From Acidobacteriota bacterium (GTDB lineage Bacteria; Acidobacteriota; Polarisedimenticolia; J045), in NCBI GenBank assembly GCA_030949985.1, contig JAUZRX010000006.1:1-64000 (forward strand): a DNA stretch of 64,000 nt. Direction: 5' to 3'. Both the position numbers and the translations under genes were made by a program. Shown here one piece after another: positions 16,939 through 26,907 of this stretch (position 1 is the stretch's first letter; every line of letters starts with the position of its first letter). The notes under the pieces are model-generated. The model did no database searches and was not told where the DNA came from. It saw only the letters and a program-made list of their open reading frames with translations.

Positions 16939-18746
16939 CAGCCCGTCTCGCGGAACAGGTGCTTCATCGCACCGTCTTCGAAGAGCAGGTCCCGGGGTCG
17001 GCCCTGCTGGACGACCTTGCCGTTCCTGAGAACGATGATGCGGTCGCATCCGAGGATGTGGTCGAGGCGGTGGGCGATCCAGACGCTCGTGTGGCCACGG
17101 CTGAGCCGGCGCAGGGTGGCGAGGATCATCTTCTCGCTCTGGGCGTCAAGGCCGGTCATGGCTTCGTCGAGAACCAGGATCGGCGCTCGGCGCAGCACGG
17201 CCCGGGCAATGGCGACCCGTTGGGCTTGTCCGCGGGAGAGGGATCCACCCCGTTCGTCGAGCAGCGAGTCGTAACCCTCGGGCAGGCGCGAGAGAAAGGC
17301 GTCGGCGCCGGCCTGCCGGGCGGCCTCCCTGACCTCCTCGTCGCTCGCCTCGGGACGGCCGAAGAGGATGTTCTCCCGGGCCGAGATGCCGAAGAGAAAG
17401 GGCTCTTGGAGTACGATCGCGATCTGCCGCCGGTAGGACTCCACGGTGTAGTCCCGGATGTCCTTTCCGTCGATCAGAATGCGCCCCTGCTGGGGCTCGT
17501 AGAGGCGCAAGAGGAGGGCGAGGATCGTCGATTTGCCCTCGCCGGACGGACCGGCGATGCCGAAGCGGCTGCCCGCGGGAATGGTGAAGGAGACGTCTTC
17601 CAGCACGGGGCGATCGGGATCGTAGCCGAAGGTGACCGAGTCGAAGACGATCTCACCGCGGATGTGCCGGGCTTCCACGGCTCCCGGAGCGTCGGCCACC
17701 TCGTCGCTGGAGTCCAGCACCTCGAGCACGCGCTCGCCGCAGGCGATGGCCTTGTTGAAGCGGGCGACGAGTCGCGCGCTGCCCTGGATCGGCCGGTAGA
17801 GTCCCTTGAGGTAGGCGAGAAAGACGATCAGCTCACCCGGGGACATCATGCCGGCCAGGCACTGCCGGGCGCCGACGAAGAGCACGGAGGCCGAGCCCAG
17901 GGCCAGGCTGACCTCGACGATACGGGAGAGGGACTCCTGCAGGCGCAGGGTACGCAGGCCGGCGCGCAGCGAGCGCCGGTTCTGGGTGGCGAAACGGTCG
18001 GCCATGGCGCTCTCACCGGAGAAGGCCTGGACCATCGGAACCGCGCCGAGGGCCTCGCCGGCGACGGCGGCGAGGCGGCCCTCTTTCTTGCGCTGGGAAC
18101 GGGTGGCCGCGCGAATGCGGCGGCCGAAGCGGGAGGAGGCGAGGACGAGCAGGGGAATCAACGCCACGGCGATCAGGGTCAGCCGGGGATCCATCAGCGC
18201 CATCAGGGTCAACATGCCCACAACGATCAGCAGGCGGGACGCCAGGTCGAGCAGGGCCGGCAGCAGGACTTCCCGCAGCATCGACACGTCGCCGGTCAGG
18301 CGGACGAGCAGGTCTCCGGTGCGCTGGCGGGCATGGAAGGTCAGCGACAGGCGTTGCAGGCGGGCGAAGAGGTCGACCCGCAGATTCGAAACCACTCTGT
18401 GCCCGACGGTGTTGGCCTGGATCATCTGGACATAGCTCAGGGCTCCCCGCAGGGCGGCGAGGACGACGATCATCGCCGAACAGGTCAGCAGCATGGCCGT
18501 CGGAGAGTCCGGCAGAACCCTTCGCAGCAGGCCCACCAGTCCATCGGCCCGGCGGTTGAGCAGCACGCCGTCGATCACCGCCTGCAGGGGCCACGGGGCG
18601 GCGAGTCCCGCCGCGATGACCCCCAGCATGGCGACCCCGGCGGCCAGGATGCGCAGACGGTGCTGTCGGAGCAGGGGCGCGAAGCGCCGGTAGATCCGCA
18701 CCAAGCGGACGAGCTTCTCCGAAAGCCCGTTGCCCGTTGCCGGCAT
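16938..18746 (-). CDS. ABC exporter, fused membrane and ATPase domains
   Basis: 602 residues from ATG 18746 (TGATG overlap; a GTG at 18749 is also possible). Six membrane helices lie in residues about 30-330. The nucleotide-binding domain covers about 345-590: Walker [10 protein letters not shown], signature L-S-R-G-Q in place of the usual L-S-G-G-Q, Walker B I-L-V-L-D-E-A and switch His in I-A-H-R-L. It is of MsbA/lipid-exporter type and acts as a homodimer in the inner membrane. In this operon it probably flips the lipid-linked product of the glycosyltransferases. Confidence 0.92.
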   Translation of the reverse strand: MPATGNGLSEKLVRLVRIYRRFAPLLRQHRLRILAAGVAMLGVIAAGLAAPWPLQAVIDGVLLNRRADGLVGLLRRVLPDSPTAMLLTCSAMIVVLAALRGALSYVQMIQANTVGHRVVSNLRVDLFARLQRLSLTFHARQRTGDLLVRLTGDVSMLREVLLPALLDLASRLLIVVGMLTLMALMDPRLTLIAVALIPLLVLASSRFGRRIRAATRSQRKKEGRLAAVAGEALGAVPMVQAFSGESAMADRFATQNRRSLRAGLRTLRLQESLSRIVEVSLALGSASVLFVGARQCLAGMMSPGELIVFLAYLKGLYRPIQGSARLVARFNKAIACGERVLEVLDSSDEVADAPGAVEARHIRGEIVFDSVTFGYDPDRPVLEDVSFTIPAGSRFGIAGPSGEGKSTILALLLRLYEPQQGRILIDGKDIRDYTVESYRRQIAIVLQEPFLFGISARENILFGRPEASDEEVREAARQAGADAFLSRLPEGYDSLLDERGGSLSRGQAQRVAIARAVLRRAPILVLDEAMTGLDAQSEKMILATLRRLSRGHTSVWIAHRLDHILGCDRIIVLRNGKVVQQGRPRDLLFEDGAMKHLFRETG

Positions 18747-19981
18747 CACGCGCTCCCGGCGCCGGAGTGTTTCCCGGCGGCCTGCTCGAAGAGGGCGGCG
18801 AGTTGGGCCACGTTGCGCCGGGCGTCGAAGAGCGCTTCGGCGCGTCGACGGGCGGCGGTGGCGAGGCGGGCTGCGATGGCGGGCTGATCGAAGATCCGGC
18901 CCAGCGCCCCGGCCAGGGCCTCGGCGTCACCGGGGGCGACGATCAGCCCGGCTTCTCCATGACCCAGGATTTCGGGAATACCGGTGACGGCGGTGGAGAC
19001 CATGGGCACGCCGCACGCCGCGGCTTCGAGCAGGGTGGTGGGCAGCCCATCCCGATCGCCGTCGGCGGCGATGACGGCGGGCATGGCGAAGACCGCGGAC
19101 TCGGGGAAATGGCGGCCGATCACCTCTTCCTGGGAGGCCGGGCCGACGAATTCCACCACCTCTAACAGGTCCAGCGCGGCGGCGCGGCGGCGCAGTTCTT
19201 CCTCGAGGGGGCCCTCGCCCACCAGTCGCAACCTCAACTCCCGCCCTTCGGCTTTCAGCGCGGCCGCCGCATCGAGCAGGACGGGCAGGCCCTTCTTCTC
19301 GACGAAGCGTCCGACGAAGAGGATCCGCGGTGATCGCGGAAGGGGCGGTGGAGGAAGTTCGGGCAGCCGCTGGAGATCGACACCGTTGTAGATCCGGCGG
19401 ATGTGGGCGCCGGGGGCGATCTGCTGGAGGTAGGCCACGTTGGCGTCGCTGACCGTGACCACCGCGGCGGCCTGCAGGCACAGGTTCCGCAAGCGGGGGA
19501 TGGAAACCGTCTCGGCGTAGATGTCCTTGGCGTGGGCCGTGAAGGTGTAGGGCAGCGCGGCCAGTCCCGCCGCGTAGCGGGCCATCGAGGCGCTGCCGGT
19601 GGCGAAGTGCCCGTGGATCAGGTCGACCCGGCGGTCACGCAGCTGCCGGGCCAGGGCCGCGGCCACGATCCAGTAGCGCATCTCGTTCCGCGAGCGCAGG
19701 GAGATGGCCTGCTCCATCATCCGGTCGTAGCTCTCTCCCAGTTTGCGCGAGGCCGCCAGGTGACTTTCGAACGACTCCCAGAGGCGATCCCGCAGCAGCG
19801 GCTGAAGCTGGACCACTTCCGCGCGGAGTCGGGACAGGCCCTCGTGGGGCACCTCGGCCGATCCTTCGTGGCGACTGAAGACGACCACCTCGTGTCCCAG
19901 GGCCTCGAGCTGCAGCAGTTCGGTGAGGATGAAGGTCTCCGACAGGCGGGGAAACTCCTTGACGATGTAGGCGATCTTCAT
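18746..19981 (-). CDS. Glycosyltransferase family 4 protein (WcaL-like)
   Basis: 411 residues, GT-B fold. N-terminal I-V-K-E-F-P-R-L-S-E-T-F-I resembles colanic-acid transferase WcaL. The C-terminal donor domain has V-G-R-F-V-E-K-K-G and G-L-P-T-T-L-L-E-A-A-A-C-G-V-P, the E-x7-E region. It should add a sugar from an activated donor to the growing lipid-linked glycan at the inner membrane. The start overlaps the previous stop by four bases (19978-19981). Confidence 0.9.
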   Translation of the reverse strand: MKIAYIVKEFPRLSETFILTELLQLEALGHEVVVFSRHEGSAEVPHEGLSRLRAEVVQLQPLLRDRLWESFESHLAASRKLGESYDRMMEQAISLRSRNEMRYWIVAAALARQLRDRRVDLIHGHFATGSASMARYAAGLAALPYTFTAHAKDIYAETVSIPRLRNLCLQAAAVVTVSDANVAYLQQIAPGAHIRRIYNGVDLQRLPELPPPPLPRSPRILFVGRFVEKKGLPVLLDAAAALKAEGRELRLRLVGEGPLEEELRRRAAALDLLEVVEFVGPASQEEVIGRHFPESAVFAMPAVIAADGDRDGLPTTLLEAAACGVPMVSTAVTGIPEILGHGEAGLIVAPGDAEALAGALGRIFDQPAIAARLATAARRRAEALFDARRNVAQLAALFEQAAGKHSGAGSA

Positions 19982-21174
19982 CCGGCCAGTTCCTCGCGCA
20001 GGGGGCCCCGCCGGGCGATCAGGGTGTGCAGGGCGGCCACCAGTCGCTCCCGGGCGCTGTCCAGGCTCAGGTGCCGCTCGGCCGCCTCCCGGGCGTTGCG
20101 GGCCAGGCGCCGCCGGAGGGCGGGGTTGGTGGCCAGGTGTTCGAGGGCCGCGGCGAGCTGGGCGGTGGCACCCGGGGGGACCTCGAGCAGATGCTCGTCG
20201 GCGTGCAGGTGACGCCTGTAGTCACCGGTCTCGGTGGCGACGATGGCCAGGCCGGCGGCGGCGTACTCCACCAGCTTGATCGGCGAAAAGTAGAAATTGT
20301 CGAGCTTCGGGTAGGGGGCGACACCGATCTGGGCCTCGGCCAGCAGCGCGGGGATCTCGTCGTGGGCCACCCCCCCGGTGACCTCCACCCGGGCGCCCAG
20401 GTCGCGGGCCGCGATTTCTTCCTCGAGGCGCGAGCGCAGCGGGCCATCGCCGATGAAGCGCAGTCGGGGACCGGCCAGGCGCCGGGAAAGACGGTGGAAG
20501 GCCTCGAGCAGATCGAGTACGCCATGCCAGGGTTTGAGGCTGCCGAGGAAGACGATCAGAGGAGCGTCTCCGGCCGGGTCCTCGGTGGCGGGGCTGAAGG
20601 CGTCGAGATCGACCACGTTGGGGAAGAGTTCGATCTTCTCGGGTCGGCTGGACAGGCGCGCCGCGTGGCGACACAGGGTCGAGGACACGCAGAACACCCG
20701 CTCGGCTCCGGCGATGTTGGTCTCTTCGATGGCCGCCGCCAGCGAGCCCAGGCGCAGTCCGCGGTAGCGTCGGGCCTCGTCCACCAGGGGCGCGTTGATC
20801 TCCAGTACCAGCGGGATGTCCATCCGTTCGGCCACCGCCAGCCCGACGGTGGACCACAGGGAGTAGCGCTCGTAGACCGCGTCGTAACCACCGGCTTCGG
20901 CTCCCTCCACGGCTGCGCGCACCATCTGGGGCACCCGCGCCAGGGCCGCCTGCTCGGTTTCCATGGCGGTGGGGTGGAGCGCGGTCTTCTGCCGCGGTTC
21001 CACGGCCAGCGACTCGCAGCGGGGGTCGTGCCACTGGCCCGGCCGGGCCGCGACCACGCTGATTTCGAGGCCTGCATCGGCCAGGGCGCCGATCGTCTGC
21101 CGCACGTGGACACTGGCTCCCTTGAAGCCGTCGAGGGCGATGCCCGGATCGGCACAGACGTAGAGCAGCTTCAT
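19978..21174 (-). CDS. Glycosyltransferase family 4 protein
   Basis: 398 residues from ATG 21174 (ATGA overlap). An N-terminal Rossmann half carries the G-A-S-V-H-V-R acceptor loop. The donor half has V-F-L-G-S-L-K-P-W-H-G and S-P-I-K-L-V-E-Y-A-A-A-G-L, in which the E-x7-E motif is partly kept. This is the second of three family-4 enzymes in the operon, and it is clearly different in sequence from the WcaL-like pair flanking it. Confidence 0.9.
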   Translation of the reverse strand: MKLLYVCADPGIALDGFKGASVHVRQTIGALADAGLEISVVAARPGQWHDPRCESLAVEPRQKTALHPTAMETEQAALARVPQMVRAAVEGAEAGGYDAVYERYSLWSTVGLAVAERMDIPLVLEINAPLVDEARRYRGLRLGSLAAAIEETNIAGAERVFCVSSTLCRHAARLSSRPEKIELFPNVVDLDAFSPATEDPAGDAPLIVFLGSLKPWHGVLDLLEAFHRLSRRLAGPRLRFIGDGPLRSRLEEEIAARDLGARVEVTGGVAHDEIPALLAEAQIGVAPYPKLDNFYFSPIKLVEYAAAGLAIVATETGDYRRHLHADEHLLEVPPGATAQLAAALEHLATNPALRRRLARNAREAAERHLSLDSARERLVAALHTLIARRGPLREELAG

Positions 21175-22421
21175 CGCAGGGCCTCGCTTTCCTTCAATCG
21201 GCCGGGGGAGAGGGGAGGGGGCGGGTCCTGGGACTCGCCGAGCAGGCGGGCCAGTTGGCGGACGTTCTTGCGGGTGTCGAAGTGTTCGATCACGCGCTCC
21301 CGGGCCGCCCGTCCCAGGCGCCGGCGGAGCGGGGCGTCGGCCAGCAGGCGCCAGATGGCGTCGGCCAGGGCCCCGGGGTCGCCTTCGGGAACCAGCAGTC
21401 CCGTCTGCCCGTCCTGAACGGCTTCCGGGATGCCGGTCACCGGGGTGGAGACGACGGCCACGCCGCAGGCCATGGCCTCGAGGATCACCGTGGGGAGTCC
21501 GTCCCGGTTGCGGTCGGCGCCGATCACGCAGGGGGCGGCGAGGACCCAGGCCCGGGGCAGCAGATCCTGGAGCTGGGCGCGGGAGCGGGGGCCTTCGAGG
21601 CTGACCCGGTCGGCCACGTCGAGACGCTCGATCTGCTCACGCAGGGCGCCGGCCAGCGGCCCCTTGCCGATGATGCGGCAGTGGAATTCGATACCGCGCC
21701 GGCGCAGCAGGGCGCAGGCCTCGACCAGGTGTTCAAAGCCCTTCTTCTCCACCAGCCGGCCCACCGCGAGGATGACCGGCGTGGCGGCCGGGGTCGAGGG
21801 CGCGAAGCGCCGGGTGTCCACGTGGTTGTAGATCCGCGTGATCGGGGCGGCCTGCCCGTCACCCAGCTTCTCGAGCACCTGCCGGTTGTAATCGGTGACG
21901 GTGATCGTTCTTTCCGCGTGGCGCAGCAGGGCGGCGATCATGCGCCGGGAACGGGAGCGGTGATAGATGTCCTTGGCGTGGGCGGTGAAGGTGAAGGGCA
22001 CTCCCATCAGGTGGGCGGCGAAGAGCGTGCTGATCGCCGGCAGGCTGGCGAAATGGGCGTGCAGGCGCTCGCAGCCCGCGGCCGCAGCCTGCTCGGCGAT
22101 CAGCGGAGCCCGCAGAAAACCCTTCCATGAGGCAGGCAGCCAGCGCAGGGCACGGCCCAGGGCGGAGAGGTAGCGCAGGGGGGAGCGCCGGAAGGCCCGA
22201 CCGTGGGAGGAGAGAAAACGCCAGGGATGCCCGGTGGCCCGCTCGGGTAGGTAGCGGACTTCCGCCCGCACCCGGGCCAGGTCCTCATGGAAGCGGCCGT
22301 CGTTGGGTTTTTTGAGGGAAATGACGGTAATCTCGCGGTCCGCAGCCTCCATCTCGAGGATTTCCGCGAGGATGAAGGTCTCCGAAAAACGGGGGTACAT
22401 CTTGAGCACGTAGCCGATCAC
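21171..22421 (-). CDS. Glycosyltransferase family 4 protein (WcaL-like)
   Basis: 416 residues from GTG 22421, overlapping the previous stop as GTGA. The N-terminus (V-L-K-M-Y-P-R-F-S-E-T-F-I-L-A-E-I-L-E-M-E) and donor motif (N-R-D-G-L-P-T-V-I-L-E-A-M-A-C-G-V) closely match the gene at 18746-19981, so the two are paralogues. T-F-T-A-H-A-K-D-I-Y is shared exactly by both. They probably add two different residues of one repeat unit. Confidence 0.9.
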   Translation of the reverse strand: MIGYVLKMYPRFSETFILAEILEMEAADREITVISLKKPNDGRFHEDLARVRAEVRYLPERATGHPWRFLSSHGRAFRRSPLRYLSALGRALRWLPASWKGFLRAPLIAEQAAAAGCERLHAHFASLPAISTLFAAHLMGVPFTFTAHAKDIYHRSRSRRMIAALLRHAERTITVTDYNRQVLEKLGDGQAAPITRIYNHVDTRRFAPSTPAATPVILAVGRLVEKKGFEHLVEACALLRRRGIEFHCRIIGKGPLAGALREQIERLDVADRVSLEGPRSRAQLQDLLPRAWVLAAPCVIGADRNRDGLPTVILEAMACGVAVVSTPVTGIPEAVQDGQTGLLVPEGDPGALADAIWRLLADAPLRRRLGRAARERVIEHFDTRKNVRQLARLLGESQDPPPPLSPGRLKESEALR

Positions 22422-23638
22422 AGGGCGGCTCCTTGGTCGTCCCAGGCCGCCGTGGGGCGGCGGGTTCGCAGCAGGCCGGCGAGGTAGGGGCCGATGCGAT
22501 CGAGGCCCTGGAGGTCCAGCTGCCAGTTCCGGGGAGGGCGGGGGCGGTCGAGGGCCTCGAGCAGGATCCTCGCCAGCCGGGAGGGATCGTCGATTCCCGG
22601 GGGCAGAACATCGACGACGCCCCGGCGCGCGAGGCGGTCGGCCCTGACCTGCTGTTCGAGACGGGGGTGGATGCGGGGGGCGATCAGGGCGCGGGCACCG
22701 ACGGCGGCCAGCTCGCAGACCGTGTTGTACCCGCCCATGGTGACGGCCAGGGCGGAGATGGCGTAGAGCCGGGGCAGATCCGGCGAGAACTCCAGGAGGC
22801 TCACGCCCTCGAGGTTGCGGACCTGTTCGGCCAGGCGTTTCCGCTTGCGCGGGCTGAGCAGGGGGCCGCTGACCAGGAGCAATTCGAACGGGGGTTGCGG
22901 GCCCAGGGCGCGGTAGGCCCTGAGCATGCTGCGCATCAGCGGCAGTCCGTCGCCGCCGCCGCCCGCGGTCACTGTCACCAGGCGCCCGGTGCGCGGGGCG
23001 TGGGTCGCCAGCAGGGCCTCTCCCTTGTCGGGAGCCGTCTCCAGCGGGGTGGTGACGAAGCCGGTGTAGACGATCTTGCGCTCCACCTCGGGGGGCAGCT
23101 CGTATTCCTGTGCCACGTCGAAGATGTCCTGCTGGCCGTAGACCAGGATCCGGTCGTAGGCCGAGCGCAGCACTTCGACCACGCCCGTCGCCTGCCAGCT
23201 CTTCCGCACCCGCCCGGGATCGTCGATCACGTCCCGCAGGCCGAGTACCCGGATCGGTTGCCGGTTTCCCGTGCGCTGCGGCTGGAGCAGCGGGAGCACC
23301 TCCCCGCACAGCCCCCTCGGCGTGTGGTCCACCAGCACCAGGTCGGGAACGAAGGATCGGGCCACCGAGCTGATCACCCCCCGGCGCAGGGAGACGGTGT
23401 CGTCCAGGCTCAGCTCCAGGTCGAGGGAGACGTAGTCTCCACGGTCGTTCTTGGTCACCGACGGGAGCTTGATGTAGTCGCAGCCCGGCGGATAGGTGAA
23501 GTAGTGGGCCCGCGGCGCACCGGTGAGCACCAGTCCCGAGACCTGGGGAAACTCGCGCAGCAGTCGTCCGGCCACGTTCACCGTGCGCCGGATATGGCCC
23601 ATGCCATACGAGTCGTGGCTGTAGAAGAGGATTCGCAT
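22418..23638 (-). CDS. MurG-like (family 28 type) predicted glycosyltransferase
   Basis: 406 residues from ATG 23638. The start M-R-I-L-F-Y-S-H-D-S-Y-G-M-G-H-I-R-R and the C-terminal T-M-G-G-Y-N-T-V-C-E-L plus R-I-H-P-R-L-E-Q motifs identify the predicted glycosyltransferase family related to MurG. It is the first gene of the nine-gene leftward operon ending at 11350. The 96-bp gap upstream must carry the operon promoter, but I see no clear -35/-10 pair. Confidence 0.85.
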   Translation of the reverse strand: MRILFYSHDSYGMGHIRRTVNVAGRLLREFPQVSGLVLTGAPRAHYFTYPPGCDYIKLPSVTKNDRGDYVSLDLELSLDDTVSLRRGVISSVARSFVPDLVLVDHTPRGLCGEVLPLLQPQRTGNRQPIRVLGLRDVIDDPGRVRKSWQATGVVEVLRSAYDRILVYGQQDIFDVAQEYELPPEVERKIVYTGFVTTPLETAPDKGEALLATHAPRTGRLVTVTAGGGGDGLPLMRSMLRAYRALGPQPPFELLLVSGPLLSPRKRKRLAEQVRNLEGVSLLEFSPDLPRLYAISALAVTMGGYNTVCELAAVGARALIAPRIHPRLEQQVRADRLARRGVVDVLPPGIDDPSRLARILLEALDRPRPPRNWQLDLQGLDRIGPYLAGLLRTRRPTAAWDDQGAAL

Positions 23639-23734
23639 CGGCAGCTCGCGGACCAGTAGAGCGAGGTCGCCGCCCCGTGATACCTCCGTCCCGGTACTTT
23701 CGCGGTGATCGGGCGGCCGGGAAGACCCCGGTCG

Positions 23735-26662
23735 CTAGTCGAGCAGGGCCAGCAGGTCGTCCCGGCTCAGGCCGGCGGTCGAACCGGTGCCGTCGAGGAT
23801 CGCGTCGGCCAGTCGCCGCTTGGCTCGCTGGAGGGCGAGGATCCGCTCTTCCACCGTGTCCTCGGCGATCAGCCGGTGGATCAGCACCGGCCGCTGCTGG
23901 CCGATGCGGTGGGTGCGATCCGCGGCCTGGTCTTCCACCGCAGGATTCCACCAGGGATCGAGCAGGAACACATGGTCGGCGGCGGTGAGGTTGAGGCCGG
24001 TCCCTCCGGCCTTGAGGGAGACCAGCATCACCGGCGGCCCCTGCTCGTGCTGGAAAGCGGCGACCACCGCCGCCCGGTCCCGGGTCGAGCCGTCGAGACG
24101 CACGAAGTCGAGGCCGGCCTGCCGGAGTGGCGCTTCGACCAGGTCGAGCAGGCCGGTCCACTGGGAGAAGACCAGGCTGCGGTGCCCGTCCTCGGCGGCG
24201 ACGGCCAGGCGGCCGATCAAAAGCTCGACCTTGGCCGAACGGCGAACGCGGGAGCCCGGCACGAGGGCCGGGTGGCAGGCCGCCTGGCGCAGGCGCAGCA
24301 GGGCCTCGAGGGCGGCCATCACGCTGCCTCCCCGGCGCAGGCGGGCGACCACTTCGCGGCGCGTGGCCAGTTCCAGGGCGCTGTAGAGTTCCCGCTCCTC
24401 TTCGCCCAGGGTGCAATAGAGCTCGATTTCGCTGCGGGTGGGCAGCTCGGGGGCCACCTGGGCCTTGACCCGGCGCAGGATGAAGGGGCGGACCCGGCGG
24501 CGCAGCCGCTCGGCGACCTGCTCGTCGCCGGAGGTGATGGGACGGGCATAGCGTTCGAGAAAATCCCGGCGCGAGCCGAGCATGCGGGGATTGGCGAAGT
24601 GGAGCTGGCTCCACAGTTCCTCGAGGCGGTTTTCCACCGGTGTGCCGGTCAGGGCGAGCCGGAATTCGGCGCTGAGCGAGCAGACCGCGCGGGCGGCCTG
24701 GCTTTCGGGATTCTTGATCGCCTGGGCCTCGTCGAGGATCAGTGTCTTCCACTCCACCCGGGCCAGCGTGTCGGTGTCCAGGCGGGCGACGGCGTAGGAG
24801 GTGAGGGTCAGGTCGGCGTCCGGGTCGAGCTTGCGTCGGGGGCCGTGGTAGACGTTCACCCGCAGCGCCGGCCGGAAACGCGCAGTTTCGTGGGACCAGT
24901 TGTGCAGCAGACTGGTCGGGCAGACCACCAGGGCCGGGGCCTCCACCACGCAGAGGGCCTGGAGGGTCTTGCCCAGGCCCATGTCGTCGGCCAGCAGGCC
25001 GCCCACCCCCGCCCGACGCAGCCGCTGGAGCCAGCGCACACCTTCGAGCTGGTATGCCCGCAGGGTGGCTTCCAGGTCCTCCGGCAGGGATTCCGGCGGC
25101 GCGTCGGTTGGGGCGGCCAGCCGGTCCACCACCGGCGAACGCAGTTCCACGGCGGCATCGTCGTCATCGGCCTGGCGCGCCAGGCGGGCCAGGGTGCCGG
25201 CGCAGGCAGCGGGCAGACGACCGTCGGCGTCCCGGGCCGCCATCAGGTCGGCGAGAGTCTCGCCGTGGCGCGCGAGCCAGGCCGCGGGCAGGGGGGACCA
25301 GCCGCCTTCCCTCAGGGGAACCAGCGACTCCCCCCGGCGCCAGGCTCCCAGCACATCTTCGGCCGAGGCACGGCTCCCTCGAGGGGCTCCCGGCACGTCT
25401 TCCGTACACCGGAAGTCCACGTCGAGGCGCGTGCCGTCGATGGTCAGATGGGGGGCCAGGGGCGCGGCGAGGAAGAAGCGGTCGAGGGCTTCTCCCTTGA
25501 TGGTGAAGGGCAGTCGCGCGAGTTGCCGGGCCAGGGTCACCGCCTGCTCGCCCTCGACGCGCAGATCCTCGCCGGGCCTGAGGCCGAGCCGGCCGAGGCG
25601 GGCGCGCAGCACCCCCTCCCGCTCCCGGTCCCTCCGGGGCACTTCACCCCGCCCGAGGTAGATCAGCCGGCCCTGCTCGATTTTTCCCGTGGGGGGATCG
25701 CCGTAGACGATCTCGGGCCGCAGGCGCAGCACGCTGCCTTCCCGCCGGGTTTCGATCTCCACCCGGGGAGGCACGGAGGCGGTGGCGGGCAGCCGCCGGG
25801 TGACGACCTCCACCTGCAGGCGGCGGCGCAGGTCGGGCAGGATTTCGGTCACCAACTCGCCCACCCGGTGCCGGGGAAGGATCCGGCCGCGACCGAGTTC
25901 TTCGACTTCCCGGCGTGTCAGCCCCGGCTCGCCCCGCAGCCGGAGCTTGCCCCCGGCGACCACCAGTCCGCGGCCCAGATCCCGCTCCACCCGCGCCGGC
26001 CGCAGGCGGAGGACGAAGCCTCCCGAGTCATGGTCTTCCACCACCACGATCGGCATCAATGCCGTCTTGTCGGCCGCGATGGGCCGGCCGTCGAGGCGCA
26101 GATCCCGGCAGCGCTCGAGCAGTGGAAGCAGGCGTTCCCAGGGCAGCAGGGTCTTCTCGCTTCCCGCCGGGGTGGCCAGGCAACGTTCGATTTCCAGGTC
26201 GACCGGGGTCGCCGCGATGCGGGGGCCCTCCGCCCGGCCCCGGGCGAGAGCCGCGATCGGCGCGCGCAGCGGCTCTTCGCCATCGGGTCCCACGGCGACC
26301 CTTTCGACGTGTATCGAGCCGCCTGGCCTCGAGAGCAGGCGGTAGCCGAGGGGGAGCGGCCCGCCGGTTTCCGGCCCTGGGGAGTCGCCTTCCCGGTGCA
26401 GGGCGATGACGGCGGCGGCCACGTGTTCGCAGGCCTCCTGCCGGGAAGGGCAGGTGCATTCCCAGTCCTCGTCCCCGGGGAAGAGAGAGACCGCTTCGGC
26501 CAGCAGGCCGCCCCGCGGTGCGATGCGAAAGACGAAGCTCCCTTCCTGGTGTTCTTGAAGGAGAACCGCACCTTCCCTGTGCAGCGCCACTCCCCGGGAC
26601 CAGAGGCCACGGGGCAGCACATCCCGCACGGCGGCCATGAGTCTTTCGACCTCCGAGGTCAT
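23735..26662 (-). CDS. SWIM zinc-finger and SNF2-family DEAD/DEAH helicase
   Basis: 975 residues from ATG 26662 (GAGGAG about ten bases upstream; GTG 26668 is an alternative). A SWIM zinc-binding motif C-T-C-x8-C-E-H lies near residue 70. The SNF2 ATPase core covers about 500-960: motif I G-L-G-K-T (Lys565), motif II L-D-E-A-Q (Asp644), and C-terminal S-Q-W-T-G and H-R-I-G-Q-Q. It resembles RapA/HepA-like bacterial SNF2 proteins acting on DNA or RNA polymerase. It is not in the glycan operon: a 96-bp gap separates it from the gene at 23638. Confidence 0.92.
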   Translation of the reverse strand: MTSEVERLMAAVRDVLPRGLWSRGVALHREGAVLLQEHQEGSFVFRIAPRGGLLAEAVSLFPGDEDWECTCPSRQEACEHVAAAVIALHREGDSPGPETGGPLPLGYRLLSRPGGSIHVERVAVGPDGEEPLRAPIAALARGRAEGPRIAATPVDLEIERCLATPAGSEKTLLPWERLLPLLERCRDLRLDGRPIAADKTALMPIVVVEDHDSGGFVLRLRPARVERDLGRGLVVAGGKLRLRGEPGLTRREVEELGRGRILPRHRVGELVTEILPDLRRRLQVEVVTRRLPATASVPPRVEIETRREGSVLRLRPEIVYGDPPTGKIEQGRLIYLGRGEVPRRDREREGVLRARLGRLGLRPGEDLRVEGEQAVTLARQLARLPFTIKGEALDRFFLAAPLAPHLTIDGTRLDVDFRCTEDVPGAPRGSRASAEDVLGAWRRGESLVPLREGGWSPLPAAWLARHGETLADLMAARDADGRLPAACAGTLARLARQADDDDAAVELRSPVVDRLAAPTDAPPESLPEDLEATLRAYQLEGVRWLQRLRRAGVGGLLADDMGLGKTLQALCVVEAPALVVCPTSLLHNWSHETARFRPALRVNVYHGPRRKLDPDADLTLTSYAVARLDTDTLARVEWKTLILDEAQAIKNPESQAARAVCSLSAEFRLALTGTPVENRLEELWSQLHFANPRMLGSRRDFLERYARPITSGDEQVAERLRRRVRPFILRRVKAQVAPELPTRSEIELYCTLGEEERELYSALELATRREVVARLRRGGSVMAALEALLRLRQAACHPALVPGSRVRRSAKVELLIGRLAVAAEDGHRSLVFSQWTGLLDLVEAPLRQAGLDFVRLDGSTRDRAAVVAAFQHEQGPPVMLVSLKAGGTGLNLTAADHVFLLDPWWNPAVEDQAADRTHRIGQQRPVLIHRLIAEDTVEERILALQRAKRRLADAILDGTGSTAGLSRDDLLALLD

Positions 26663-26794
26663 CCCCACCGTTCTCCTCAGCGTCTGCTCTCGGCGACGAG
26701 GATAACCCCTTCCCGGCCACCGGGGAGAGGACCGCCGGGGGGCTCGGCTTGGGGGAGAGCGGGGCGAGACGACGAGGCGTTTTCACCGCCGGCG

Positions 26795-26847
26795 AAAAAA
26801 AGCTCCCCGCGGCGGCGAAGCGGTTGGAGGTGGGTCGCCGCGGGGAG
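26795..26847 (-). terminator. Rho-independent terminator of the small secreted-protein gene
   Basis: On the minus strand CTCCCCGCGGCG (26847-26836) pairs perfectly with CGCCGCGGGGAG (26814-26803), a 12-bp stem with a 21-nt loop, followed by CTTTTTTT. It lies about 60 bp after the stop of the gene ending at 26908, so that gene is probably transcribed alone. Confidence 0.8.
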
Positions 26848-26907
26848 GTGGCTTGCTCCCGGGGAGCCGAAAACGCTTCGGCCTGCCGGAATGTCGTGCC
26901 GCCGGAG

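Noticed and set aside
23685-23696. A 12-mer TCCGTCCCGGTA repeated at 23685 and 27495 as an operator
   Set aside because: Only two copies, not palindromic, and the positions differ relative to the genes. One lies just after the sigma-54 box.
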